A stretch of 21,301 nt of DNA, taken from positions 1 through 21,301 of the forward strand of contig JAEZAV010000132.1 in the NCBI GenBank assembly GCA_023430285.1. Reading direction: 5' to 3'. Within the stretch, counting starts at the first letter, position 1; every line of letters starts with the position of its first letter. The notes under the pieces were generated by a model. That model searched no databases and was not told where the DNA came from. It saw nothing but the letters and a program-made list of their open reading frames with translations. A program made the position numbers and the translations under genes. Below are positions 1-6,893 of the stretch, one piece after another. This DNA is from Methanobacteriota archaeon. Lineage in GTDB: Archaea; Methanobacteriota; Methanobacteria; Methanobacteriales; Methanobacteriaceae.

Positions 1-641
1 CACACAGCATATTCAGTGATGGTGAACTCTTACCATCAGAGATTGCAAGACGTGCTTTGGTGCTAAACCACAGTGCAGTGGCAATCACAGACCATGTTGA
101 TGCATCTAATATAGAGTGTGTTGGAAAAGTAATTAAAGCAGTTACAGACATCAGAGACAACTGGGACATAGAAATTATTCCTGGTGCTGAAATAACACAT
201 GCACCTGCAGAAATAATAGACAAACTCGCCCATGAAGCACGTAAAAATGGTGCTGAGATTGTTGTTGTTCATGGTGAAACCATTGTAGAACCCGTGATTG
301 AAGGAACCAACTGGAGTGCTGTGAACTCTCCAGAAGTGGATATACTGGCACATCCCGGGCTTATCACAGTTGAAGAGGTGGAGGTAGCCAAAGAAAATGG
401 TATTGCCCTTGAAATTAGTTCAAGACGAGGTCATTGTCTGGGCAATGGACATGTTGCCAAACTCGCCACAGAGGTGGGTGCTGACTTAGTGGTCGATACC
501 GATACCCACATGCCTGGAGATCTGATCTCTTATGAAATGGCGCACAAAGTAGCTTTAGGAGCAGGGTTAAAAAATAAAGAAATAACAAAGGCACTTGAAG
601 ATAATCCAAAGAAAATACTCAAAAGTAAAGGTTTAATCTAA
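1..641 (+). CDS. PHP-domain metal-dependent phosphoesterase (5' end cut by window)
   Basis: The reading frame is open from base 3, so the first possible start (TTG at 57) is internal and the true start lies before the window. The first codons read HSIFSDGELLPSEIARRA, the end of the DxHxHS metal motif that opens PHP domains. Further metal-site candidates are GAE (near base 186), VVHGE (near 270), LAHPG (near 348) and DTDTH (near 500). PHP proteins include histidinol phosphatases and other metal-dependent phosphoesterases. At a little over 210 residues this is a minimal single-domain PHP protein, so the substrate cannot be told from sequence. In archaea such proteins are often labelled histidinol-phosphatase-like. 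A small membrane protein gene follows 25 bases downstream on the same strand and may be cotranscribed. The family call is solid; the substrate is unknown. Confidence 0.85.
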   Translation, partial: HSIFSDGELLPSEIARRALVLNHSAVAITDHVDASNIECVGKVIKAVTDIRDNWDIEIIPGAEITHAPAEIIDKLAHEARKNGAEIVVVHGETIVEPVIEGTNWSAVNSPEVDILAHPGLITVEEVEVAKENGIALEISSRRGHCLGNGHVAKLATEVGADLVVDTDTHMPGDLISYEMAHKVALGAGLKNKEITKALEDNPKKILKSKGLI

Positions 642-666
642 AAATTATTTATTGGGGTGTTAATTT

Positions 667-828
667 TTGAACAATAAGAATACGTTGATGGGAATTTGTT
701 ACATAGTTGTGGCACTTTTAATAGTTGTTGTTAAGTATGCAGTACCACAGTTCTTTGATATTCTGATCTGGTTGATTGCCATTGGGCTGGCTGCGACTGG
801 TGTGTACTTCATAATGAAGAAGGGATAA
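667..828 (+). CDS. small two-helix membrane protein, 53 residues
   Basis: This short gene starts with TTG at 667. A GGGGTG ribosome binding site at 654-659 sits seven bases upstream, and the start is 25 bases after the PHP gene stop. The product is MNNKNTLMGI followed by a hydrophobic stretch (about residues 10-22), a short turn containing KYAVPQF, and a second hydrophobic stretch (about 29-49) ending in MKKG. That is the pattern of a helical hairpin in the membrane with a lysine-rich C-terminus. I do not recognise the family. Spacing and strand suggest an operon with the PHP gene. The good SD, the plausible amino acid composition and a stop just before a T-rich convergent terminator support a real gene. 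Confidence 0.6.
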   Translation: MNNKNTLMGICYIVVALLIVVVKYAVPQFFDILIWLIAIGLAATGVYFIMKKG

Positions 829-833
829 AAAAA

Positions 834-850
834 TTAATTGTTTTTATTTT
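834..850 (+). terminator. T-rich archaeal terminator after the small membrane protein gene
   Basis: A T-rich run (TTGTTTTTATTTT) follows the stop of the 53-residue gene and runs into the stop of the convergent arfC gene. Archaeal RNA polymerase commonly stops on such U-rich tracts without a hairpin. Inferred from base composition and gene layout only. Confidence 0.35.
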
Positions 851-1535
851 AATTTTCTGGGAGAATCTTGTACTCAACTATGAGGTCATCTCCCAAGTTG
901 TAACTTTTTTTAAATTCGAGTTTTACAGAGTCTTTCATCTCATCAAATCCATCACCATCTGCCAGTGTCTTGGCATGTTTTCCACCTACAACCATTGGGG
1001 CTATGCAAACCCTTACTTCATCCACCAACCCTTCACTCAGCATGGAGTAGTTGAGTGTTGATCCTCCCTCAAGCATGAGTGTTTTAATTCCCATTTCATA
1101 GATGTGTTTCATTAACTTTTTAAGATCCACACGTTTCTCTCCACAAACAAATACATCAACAAGTTTTTTCAATTGTTTAACTTTCTCTGGATCTGCTGCT
1201 TTGGTCACTGCAATCAATGTTTTTGCATCGGAATTTAGTATCCTAAAATTTAATGGTGTTTTTGCCCTGCTATCCACCACTATCCTCAATGGGTTATCCA
1301 GTTTGGTTGATGGAATTTTGTGTACCGTGAGTCTTGGATCGTCTGCTAAAACTGTGTTTATTCCAACCATGATGGCATCTACTTCCATTCGTAGTTCATG
1401 AACCCTCACCAGATCTTCTTGGCCAGAAATTTCTGAGCTTCCAGTTTTCGTTGCAATTTTCCCATCTAAGGTCATTGCAGAGTTCAGTATTGTGTATGGT
1501 TTTTGGTAGTTTTTAGGCGACATTTTATTCTCCAT
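849..1535 (-). CDS. arfC: 2,5-diamino-6-ribosylamino-4(3H)-pyrimidinone 5'-phosphate reductase (ArfC/RibD-type)
   Basis: This is a 228-residue RibD C-terminal-type reductase with no deaminase domain, the stand-alone form found in archaea. It reduces the ribose of the pyrimidine product of GTP breakdown to ribityl with NAD(P)H, on the path to riboflavin, FMN and F420. Visible family motifs are YTILNSAMTLDGKIATKTGSS (about residues 14-34), the VGINTVLADDPRLT segment (57-70), RIVVDS (84-89), and LEGGSTLN followed by VDEVRVCIAPMVVGG near the C-terminus. Two starts compete. The first ATG (1535) has AAGGT upstream; the second (1523, M5) has a better GGAG six bases away. The conserved part is the same either way. 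The gene is monocistronic, convergent with the upstream plus-strand genes and divergent from the carboxymuconolactone-decarboxylase-like gene across a 370-base spacer. Confidence 0.9.
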   Translation of the reverse strand: MENKMSPKNYQKPYTILNSAMTLDGKIATKTGSSEISGQEDLVRVHELRMEVDAIMVGINTVLADDPRLTVHKIPSTKLDNPLRIVVDSRAKTPLNFRILNSDAKTLIAVTKAADPEKVKQLKKLVDVFVCGEKRVDLKKLMKHIYEMGIKTLMLEGGSTLNYSMLSEGLVDEVRVCIAPMVVGGKHAKTLADGDGFDEMKDSVKLEFKKSYNLGDDLIVEYKILPEN

Positions 1536-1903
1536 CTTAAACCTTATTTCATCTTCTTTATCAAGTATCGGGTTGTTTATTAATAAATTGTTAGACTTGA
1601 TTTAAACAGTTTCATGGCCTGAAATTTTCTTTTTAAGTTTTTTTTGATTTATGATTTTGCTGATCTACACTATGATATTCTAGAAATTTATGTTTTTTAA
1701 ATTTATCTAAGATAGATATTTTCTTTCTTTTTGACCATTTCAGGGAAGTTTGTAGAAAACTTAAATAAAAAAACTAAAGAAGTCATACATATCTCCAGGA
1801 ATAGAAAATTCTATTCACAGATCAAACAGAATTAACTTTAGATATTTTAGATTTAATTTAGAAAAAAATAATTTTATAAATTTTTTAAGGAGGATTGAAT
1901 TTT
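1536..1903. other. divergent intergenic region, AT-rich, with an 18-bp dyad
   Basis: About 370 bases separate arfC (minus) from the carboxymuconolactone-decarboxylase-like gene (plus). No credible open frame is seen. The region holds T-tracts and a perfect inverted repeat at 1799-1816 (GAATAGAA, AA, TTCTATTC). Candidate TATA-like stretches lie near 1842-1850 and 1872-1880. A very strong SD, AAGGAGGA at 1887-1894, sets the start of the plus-strand gene. Confidence 0.5.
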
Positions 1904-2281
1904 TTGTCTGATAGGTATGAAAAAGGTTTAAAAAATATTGAAAAAATACATCCAGAAGCTAGTAAGGCTCTAATGAAAAATTTGGAAGATATTGCACCTG
2001 ATCTCGGAAAGTTCGTGATTGAATTTCCCTATGGTGAAGTGTACGACAGGCCAGGATTGGATCTTAAATCTCGTGAAATTGCCACTGTTGCTGCCCTAAC
2101 AGCATTGGGTGATACTAAACCCGAACTCAAGGATCATATAAAGGGATCTTTGAATGTTGGATGTTCCAGACAGGAAATTATAGAAATTATCATGCAGATG
2201 GCAGTATATGCAGGATTTCCGAGGGCTATTAATGGAATTGCTGCTGCTAAAGAAGTATTTGAAGAGCTTGACCAGAAGTAA
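1904..2281 (+). CDS. carboxymuconolactone decarboxylase family protein (AhpD-like fold)
   Basis: This 125-residue protein matches the carboxymuconolactone decarboxylase family across its length. It has the helical segment with LKSREIATVAALTALGD (about residues 54-70), then HIKGSLNVGCSRQEIIEIIM and QMAVYAGFPRAINGI (98-112). It has one cysteine (C87) and no AhpD CxxC pair, so it resembles the decarboxylase branch more than the thiol-peroxidase-partner branch. A methanogen has no known protocatechuate pathway, so the true substrate is unknown. Start choice: a TTG at 1895 lies directly against the AAGGAGGA SD (1887-1894) and is too close to use. The TTG at 1904 has about ten bases spacing and is preferred. 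The gene is monocistronic and convergent with tatD, whose stop lies 21 bases away. Confidence 0.85.
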   Translation: MSDRYEKGLKNIEKIHPEASKALMKNLEDIAPDLGKFVIEFPYGEVYDRPGLDLKSREIATVAALTALGDTKPELKDHIKGSLNVGCSRQEIIEIIMQMAVYAGFPRAINGIAAAKEVFEELDQK

Positions 2282-2302
2282 TTATTCAAAATAATGCAAG
2301 GA

Positions 2303-3061
2303 TCAGATCTTGAAGATCTTCCTGGCATTTCTTTCTGTTTGTTTTCCAACTTCTCTGGGTGTTAAAGACTTTTTTTCTGCTATAATTTTAACTGTTTCTT
2401 CAACAAACGCAGGTTCATTTCTTTTACCCTTAAATGGAGATAGGTAGGGGCTGTCTGTTTCTGTTAGTATGTTGGATATTGGCACATGTTCAATTAATTC
2501 TTGGTGATGTTCTGAAAAACATGCGAGTGTTGAAAAGGATATTGAATAACCTTCCGCAACTATTTGCTTTGCTGTTTCCACATCTCCACCGTAACAGTGA
2601 AATATGACATCGTAGATGTTTGATTTCTTTTTAACAATTTCTAAACATTTTGCCTCCGCATCCCTTGCATGTAACACAAGGGGAAGGTCATATTCATTGG
2701 ACAGTTCTATGAATATGTCAAATATTTTAAGCTGCCTCTTTCTTTTATCGGATTCATTTATTTCGTAGAAATCCAGCCCAGTTTCACCTATACCTACAGT
2801 ATTTTCAATATTGGTATCTATTTCCTCGAGTACTTGTTTTATAATGGTTGAATCTGCCTTTGAAGCATTTGATGGATGGAATCCTAGGGTTGAATATAGA
2901 AATCCTTTATATTCCTCTTGAAGTTTCAGTGTTCTCCTGTTACCTCCAAGGCTGGCTCCTGAGTTGATGATGGCAGTTAGCTTGTTTTTTGCCCTTTTCA
3001 TCACCTCTTCCCTGTTTTTGTTGTACTCCTTAAAATCAACATGGCAGTGTGTATCAATCAT
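2303..3061 (-). CDS. tatD: TatD family metal-dependent hydrolase
   Basis: The 252-residue TIM-barrel hydrolase begins with the metal motif MIDTHCHVDF (H5, H7). It continues with GIGETGLDFYE (E93), LVLHARDA (H131), IFHCYGG (H155) and TETDSPY (D203), the full TatD metal-ligand set. TatD proteins are Mg/Mn-dependent nucleases with 3'-5' exonuclease activity and a proposed role in DNA repair or turnover; the archaeal substrate is not established. The usual start is confirmed by GAGGTGA five bases upstream of the ATG. The gene appears to have its own TATA box (3105-3112) and is separated from the upstream uppS gene by a T8 terminator, so it is probably not only read through from uppS. The protein ends with conserved NARKIFKI. 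Confidence 0.9.
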   Translation of the reverse strand: MIDTHCHVDFKEYNKNREEVMKRAKNKLTAIINSGASLGGNRRTLKLQEEYKGFLYSTLGFHPSNASKADSTIIKQVLEEIDTNIENTVGIGETGLDFYEINESDKRKRQLKIFDIFIELSNEYDLPLVLHARDAEAKCLEIVKKKSNIYDVIFHCYGGDVETAKQIVAEGYSISFSTLACFSEHHQELIEHVPISNILTETDSPYLSPFKGKRNEPAFVEETVKIIAEKKSLTPREVGKQTERNARKIFKI

Positions 3062-3104
3062 CTTTTCACCTCAAAAAAATAAGTGCTGGTTCAAATCCTA
3101 TTTT

Positions 3105-3112
3105 TTTTATAA
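3105..3112 (-). promoter_or_regulatory. TATA box of tatD
   Basis: On the minus strand the sequence reads TTATAAAA, about 45-50 bases before the tatD ATG. This predicts a transcript start near 3082 and a leader of about 20 bases that still contains the GAGGTGA SD. The same TTATAAAAAAAATA string occurs at the uppS promoter. Confidence 0.45.
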
Positions 3113-3124
3113 TAGGACCTGTTC

Positions 3125-3136
3125 AATAAAAAAAAT
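3125..3136 (-). terminator. T-run terminator after uppS
   Basis: Reading the minus strand just past the uppS stop gives GATTTTTTTTATTG, a U8 tract typical of archaeal terminators. It lies immediately upstream of the tatD TATA box. Confidence 0.4.
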
Positions 3137-3147
3137 CTTTTGAAGGT

Positions 3148-3915
3148 TTAAACTCCAAACCTTCTTTCTCTCTGTTGGTACGATCTCAGTGCCCTTAAGA
3201 AATCAACCTTTCTTAACTCTGGCCATAAACTATCGCAGAAGTACAGTTCTGAATAGGATGATTGCCATAGTAAAAATCCGCTTAATCTTTCCTCGCCGCT
3301 TGTTCTTATGATCAGGTTGGGATCGTCTAGCCCTGCTGTGTACAGATTTTGGTTGACTAGTTTTTCATCAATATCATCTATTTTGACTTTGCCAGCTTCA
3401 ACATCCTTGACAATTTTTTTGATGGCATCAACTATTTCCAGCCTTCCATCGTAGCCTATGGCTATGTTAACAAGTCTTTCATGGTAGTCTGCAGTTGAAT
3501 CTTCTGCTATTTCAATTGCCTTTCGAACATCATCAGGTAAAAGTTCCATTTTACCAACGGCTTTAATTCTTACTTTGTTCTTGTGGATCTTCTCGTTCTT
3601 TGCTATGCCTTCAAAGTTTTCCTTGAAAAGATTCATTAGACCACGAACCTCTCGTTCTGTTCTGTTGAAATTTTCTATTGAGAATGCGTAAACAGTGACT
3701 ATTTCTATTTCTAAATCCACACACCAGTCTAGGAACTTTTCAAGAGTACCTATACCTCGTTTATGACCTTCTATAGCGTCAATATTTCCTTGAATCCTTG
3801 AAAATCTTCTGTTACCATCCATTATAATTGCAACGTGCTTGGGCATGTTCTCTGGACTCAAATTTCTTGAGATATACCACTCATAAACTTTGTAAACTGG
3901 TTTTAAAATGGACAT
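3148..3915 (-). CDS. uppS: cis-prenyltransferase: polyprenyl (undecaprenyl-type) diphosphate synthase
   Basis: The 255-residue protein carries the cis-prenyltransferase motifs in order: HVAIIMDGNRRFSR (catalytic D33), GHKRG (50-54), VYAFSIENFNRTERE, then RTSGEERLSGFLLWQSSYSE and FCDSLWPELR near the C-terminus. It condenses isopentenyl diphosphate onto an allylic primer to make the long polyprenyl carrier. In Methanobacteriales that lipid serves pseudomurein assembly and protein glycosylation. An ATG at 3936 would add seven residues, but it lacks an SD and falls at or before the predicted transcript start. The ATG at 3915 has GGAG six bases upstream (3922-3925) and about a 20-base leader after the TATA box at 3957-3964, so it is chosen. 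Confidence 0.92.
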   Translation of the reverse strand: MSILKPVYKVYEWYISRNLSPENMPKHVAIIMDGNRRFSRIQGNIDAIEGHKRGIGTLEKFLDWCVDLEIEIVTVYAFSIENFNRTEREVRGLMNLFKENFEGIAKNEKIHKNKVRIKAVGKMELLPDDVRKAIEIAEDSTADYHERLVNIAIGYDGRLEIVDAIKKIVKDVEAGKVKIDDIDEKLVNQNLYTAGLDDPNLIIRTSGEERLSGFLLWQSSYSELYFCDSLWPELRKVDFLRALRSYQQRERRFGV

Positions 3916-3956
3916 TTTCAGCTCCTTTTGCTTCATGTACGATCATTTGATTATTT

Positions 3957-3964
3957 TTTTTATA
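3957..3964 (-). promoter_or_regulatory. TATA box of uppS
   Basis: The minus strand reads AACTTATAAAAAAAATAA. TTATAAAA is centred about 45 bases before the chosen ATG, giving a short leader containing GGAG. A 12-bp palindrome, ATGTATATACAT at 3980-3991, lies about 20 bases further upstream. Confidence 0.45.
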
Positions 3965-4057
3965 AGTTAAAAAATTAGTATGTATATACATTATACTTTA
4001 ATTTGGAATAATATTAATCCCATCTAATAAAAAAAGTTTAGCACAGTATTATTTCAC

Positions 4058-4780
4058 TCACTGTTCAGTACTATTTCTTGTTTGGGTGATTTTAGCAAGT
4101 TTATCAGCAAGGGTCAAGGCTCGTTTATAGCCATTATTATCCTGAGAACGAGATGTGTCAATATATATTTCTTTCATTCCCAATGTAACTGCACCGTAAC
4201 TCTTTGCCCCTGCAACTAGTACCAGGGTTCTGAATATTGTGTTTCCAACTATTCCATCTGTGGCTATTATGATGTTTGCATCACTCTTCACAGCATCTTC
4301 CAGTAGGGCGTAGTAATATTTAACATCGATGGATTTTTCCTTGATTAGTGCTGTTAATTCTTCTCCGGCATCCAACGATTCATCTACCCTTTTGTTTCTG
4401 CCCCTGTCGTTGGGCCTGCCACTAGAAAGAACTGCTACATGTGGTTTGACTCCTTCTGATTCCAGAAATTTAGATGCTAAAACTGCAATTTGAAGTTTTT
4501 GAGCCACAGTTTCACCTTCATCTATTCCCACAGGAGCTAGAAGAAATTTTTTAGCATTAAATTCTATGTAGGATGCTCTATACAGTTCAGGGTAGATCTG
4601 TTTGAGTTTGGACATGATAAGAGAAGCACTTAGGGATCCCCTTACTGCTGCATCAACATTTCCATTCATGAGAAGCTCAACTAGTTCCTCTTCAGACTCT
4701 GCAGTTACCACATCAAAATCAACATCGGCTACTGCTTCCAATATTTTCTTATTTTTACCCACACCCGCGGCAACAACCAA
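4058..4780 (-). CDS. mtxX: methanogenesis marker protein 4 (MtxX), phosphotransacetylase-like
   Basis: The protein resembles the methanogen-specific MtxX/Mmp4 family, a distant relative of phosphate acetyl/butyryl transferases. Features include an opening VVAAGVGKNKKILEAV strand-loop-helix, RGSLSASLIM, the AKKFLLAPVGIDEGET segment, VLSSGRPNDRGRN and the closing IIATDGIVGNTIFRT and AKSYGAVTLG blocks. The family has been annotated as a methyltransferase but its function in methanogenesis is not proven. The start is uncertain. The frame opens at a TTG at 4834 with only AGGT upstream, and the 18 extra residues look unlike a conserved N-terminus. The TTG at 4780 has GAGGT seven bases upstream and starts right at the conserved core, so it is given here. 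The gene appears monocistronic on the minus strand, about 140 bases upstream of uppS. Confidence 0.85.
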   Translation of the reverse strand: MVVAAGVGKNKKILEAVADVDFDVVTAESEEELVELLMNGNVDAAVRGSLSASLIMSKLKQIYPELYRASYIEFNAKKFLLAPVGIDEGETVAQKLQIAVLASKFLESEGVKPHVAVLSSGRPNDRGRNKRVDESLDAGEELTALIKEKSIDVKYYYALLEDAVKSDANIIIATDGIVGNTIFRTLVLVAGAKSYGAVTLGMKEIYIDTSRSQDNNGYKRALTLADKLAKITQTRNSTEQ

Positions 4781-4897
4781 CTTTACAACCTCAAATTCAT
4801 TATAATTATTCCTAGTTAAGTTATGAATATTCAAACATTAACCTTTTGCTCGCTGCAGTTTTGAATTTATGAATCGAAGAAAATAATTGGCATTAAC

Positions 4898-5347
4898 CTA
4901 CTGATAGGGAGATGTTACAGAAACTCCAGTGAAACCTAACTTGTACAGTCTCTTACTGTACTCTTCCATGGGAATTTCGTAGCTAGTATCAGAACTACAA
5001 GTATCGTAATAGTGTCCGTTCCATTCAACAAATTCATGGGAATAGGTTCCTGAACCATGTTTAACAGTTACGATGTAGATATCAGTTGCACCAATTGATT
5101 TAAGGTAACCTGCAAAAAGTTCTGATTTATTTTTACAGTTCATATTCACTTCATCGTATTTCATGGTCTTAATTTCGTTGAACCTCCGAATAACTTGAGA
5201 TTCATTTATGATCTTAGTATCAGACTGTGATTCGTAGGTTGCAGCACTCGAACTCAGTTGATCCGTTGGTATCATGAATGTGAATATTTCCAACATGATC
5301 ATGGCAGCAATGAAAAATGTCCCTGCAAACTTAACACTTTTTTTCAT
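4898..5347 (-). CDS. secreted transglutaminase-like (papain-fold) protein
   Basis: This 149-residue protein begins with a signal peptide or membrane anchor: MKKS, then a hydrophobic stretch (about residues 7-26) ending before a Ser/Ala-rich segment. The exported part contains a plausible Cys-His-Asp triad in transglutaminase-like order. C71 sits in NCKNKSELFAGYLKSIGA, H104 in SHEFVEWNGHYYD and D115 in YYDTC. That spacing and context are typical of small transglutaminase-like domains, which cleave or remodel peptide bonds or isopeptides. In a pseudomurein-walled archaeon an envelope or surface-protein substrate is a reasonable guess, but nothing here shows it. Upstream are AAGGGG and a TTTATATA box (5404-5411). 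It is shorter than most family members, close to a bare catalytic core. Confidence 0.65.
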   Translation of the reverse strand: MKKSVKFAGTFFIAAMIMLEIFTFMIPTDQLSSSAATYESQSDTKIINESQVIRRFNEIKTMKYDEVNMNCKNKSELFAGYLKSIGATDIYIVTVKHGSGTYSHEFVEWNGHYYDTCSSDTSYEIPMEEYSKRLYKLGFTGVSVTSPYQ

Positions 5348-5403
5348 GAAAAAAATAACCCCTTAAAAATCTTCACTGTTAATTTAAGAATTAAAAGTTA
5401 GAA

Positions 5404-5411
5404 TATATAAA
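5404..5411 (-). promoter_or_regulatory. TATA box of the transglutaminase-like gene
   Basis: The minus strand reads AAATTTATATATTC, with TTTATATA about 60 bases before the ATG. The predicted transcript start is near 5381, leaving a leader of roughly 35 bases that contains AAGGGG. Confidence 0.45.
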
Positions 5412-5498
5412 TTTATGGGTAGCGATGCTGAAAATTAGTTACATATGATGTTAAAAAATAAAAAAAATAAGGATTTAAAATAGGAAATTAGAGGTTAA

Positions 5499-6761
5499 TT
5501 AGTCTTTAATTTGTTTCATTGCAGTGTCAATTATGCTCAGAGTTTTATCAATATCCTCGGCATCATGCATCTTGGATAGGAAACAGCATTCAAACTGTGA
5601 TGGGGGAACAAATACTCCTCCCTTCAACAATGTTTTGAAGTAGGTTTCAAATTTGTTCGTGTCTGCGGTTTTCGCATCATCGTAGTTCCAAACAGTTTTA
5701 TCTGTTAGATATATCTGGAACATGGAACTTACACCTGCTACCTGGTAATTTAAGTTGTTATCCTCCAAAATATTGTTTATTCCTTCCCTGAAGTTGTTAC
5801 CCTTCGAATTCATGTCGCTGTAAAATTGTTGGTCGAGCTGTTTTAAAGTTGCCAGTCCTGCTGTGATGGATATTGGATTACCATTGAAGGTACCTGCTTG
5901 ATAAACACTGCCTGAAGGAGCTATCATTTCCATGTACTCCTTTTTACCTGCAATTGCTCCCATTGGAAATCCTCCTCCGAGTATCTTTCCAAATGTAACC
6001 AGATCAGGAGTTACTTTGAAGTATTCTTGTGCTCCTCCCTGTGCAATTCTGAATCCTGTGATCACCTCGTCAAATATGAGGGCAATATCATTTTCCAGGG
6101 TGATCTTTCTTAAAAATTCTAAAAAGCCAGTTTTAGGCAGTATTAATCCTACGTTTCCCATTATTGGTTCGATTATGATGGCCGCAATGGAATCTTTATT
6201 TTTGTTAATTATTTCAATGACTGCTTCTTCATCGTTGAATGGAATTAACAGGGTGTTTCTGGTGGTTTCTTCAGGAACTCCTGGTGAATCTGGGAGTCCA
6301 GCTGCACCAGAACCTGATTTTACCAGCACATAATCATGCGCCCCATGGTAGGCTCCTTCAAATTTGATGATCTTGTTTTTTGATTTGGCTGCCCTTGCCA
6401 GTCTGATGGCACTCATGGTGGCCTCTGTGCCAGAGTTAACAAATCTCACCATGTCTGCACATGGAACCCTGTTTACCACCATCTTTGCAAGTTCTATCTC
6501 CTTTTCAGTTGGAACACCATAGGCCGAACCCTTAACCAACTGTTTTTCTACTTCTGAAACCACTTCAGGATTGGAATGGCCCAAAACCATTGGCCCATAA
6601 GCTAAACAGTAGTCAATGTAACTGTTTCCATCCACATCTGTCAGTTTTGATCCTTCTGCTTTTTCTGCAAAGAAGGGGTAGGGTTTGATTGCTCTGACTG
6701 GTGAATCCACACCTCCAGGCAAGAATTTTTTCGATTCTTCAAATAACTGTTTGGAATTCAT
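5499..6761 (-). CDS. hemL: glutamate-1-semialdehyde 2,1-aminomutase
   Basis: HemL converts glutamate-1-semialdehyde to 5-aminolevulinate, the committed C5-pathway step to tetrapyrroles. In methanogens these are mainly F430, corrinoids and siroheme. The 420-residue class III PLP enzyme has FLPGGVDSPVRA (about 13-24), RFVNSGTEATMSAIRLARA (106-124), KFEGAYHGAHD (133-143), the PLP-nitrogen aspartate D231 in IFDEVITGFR, and the Schiff-base lysine K259 in TFGKILGGGFPMGA. Length and motifs are complete. The ATG at 6761 has AGGAGGAA about five bases upstream and a TTTATATA box at 6802-6809. The gene stands alone, with the transglutaminase-like gene downstream and an acetyltransferase gene upstream. 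The nearby cbiC serves the same tetrapyrrole network. Confidence 0.97.
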   Translation of the reverse strand: MNSKQLFEESKKFLPGGVDSPVRAIKPYPFFAEKAEGSKLTDVDGNSYIDYCLAYGPMVLGHSNPEVVSEVEKQLVKGSAYGVPTEKEIELAKMVVNRVPCADMVRFVNSGTEATMSAIRLARAAKSKNKIIKFEGAYHGAHDYVLVKSGSGAAGLPDSPGVPEETTRNTLLIPFNDEEAVIEIINKNKDSIAAIIIEPIMGNVGLILPKTGFLEFLRKITLENDIALIFDEVITGFRIAQGGAQEYFKVTPDLVTFGKILGGGFPMGAIAGKKEYMEMIAPSGSVYQAGTFNGNPISITAGLATLKQLDQQFYSDMNSKGNNFREGINNILEDNNLNYQVAGVSSMFQIYLTDKTVWNYDDAKTADTNKFETYFKTLLKGGVFVPPSQFECCFLSKMHDAEDIDKTLSIIDTAMKQIKD

Positions 6762-6801
6762 AAATATTCCTCCTATAGGACTATATCTAGCTACTTTGCA
6801 T

Positions 6802-6809
6802 TATATAAA
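6802..6809 (-). promoter_or_regulatory. TATA box of hemL
   Basis: The minus strand reads CAGTTTATATAATG, predicting a transcript start near 6780 and a leader of about 20 bases holding the AGGAGGAA SD. The leader also begins with the 10-bp palindrome TCCTATAGGA (6771-6780), which overlaps the SD. Confidence 0.5.
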
Positions 6810-6893
6810 CTGTAAATATTCCAGTATTAATGTCCAAGATTAATTATTGATCTTACAAATTAATTTGTTTATATTGATTCTGCTATGTTTTTA

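Noticed and set aside
2306..2321. Near-palindrome around AGATCTTGAAGATCTT between convergent genes, possible terminator hairpin
   Set aside because: It lies inside the tatD C-terminus and simply reflects the repeated codons for KIFKI; no T-run follows at the right distance.
3084..3099. GGTTCAAATCC looks like the T-loop of a tRNA
   Set aside because: The flanking bases do not form the five-pair T stem, there is no acceptor, anticodon or D arm nearby, and the stretch lies in the tatD leader between its TATA box and SD.
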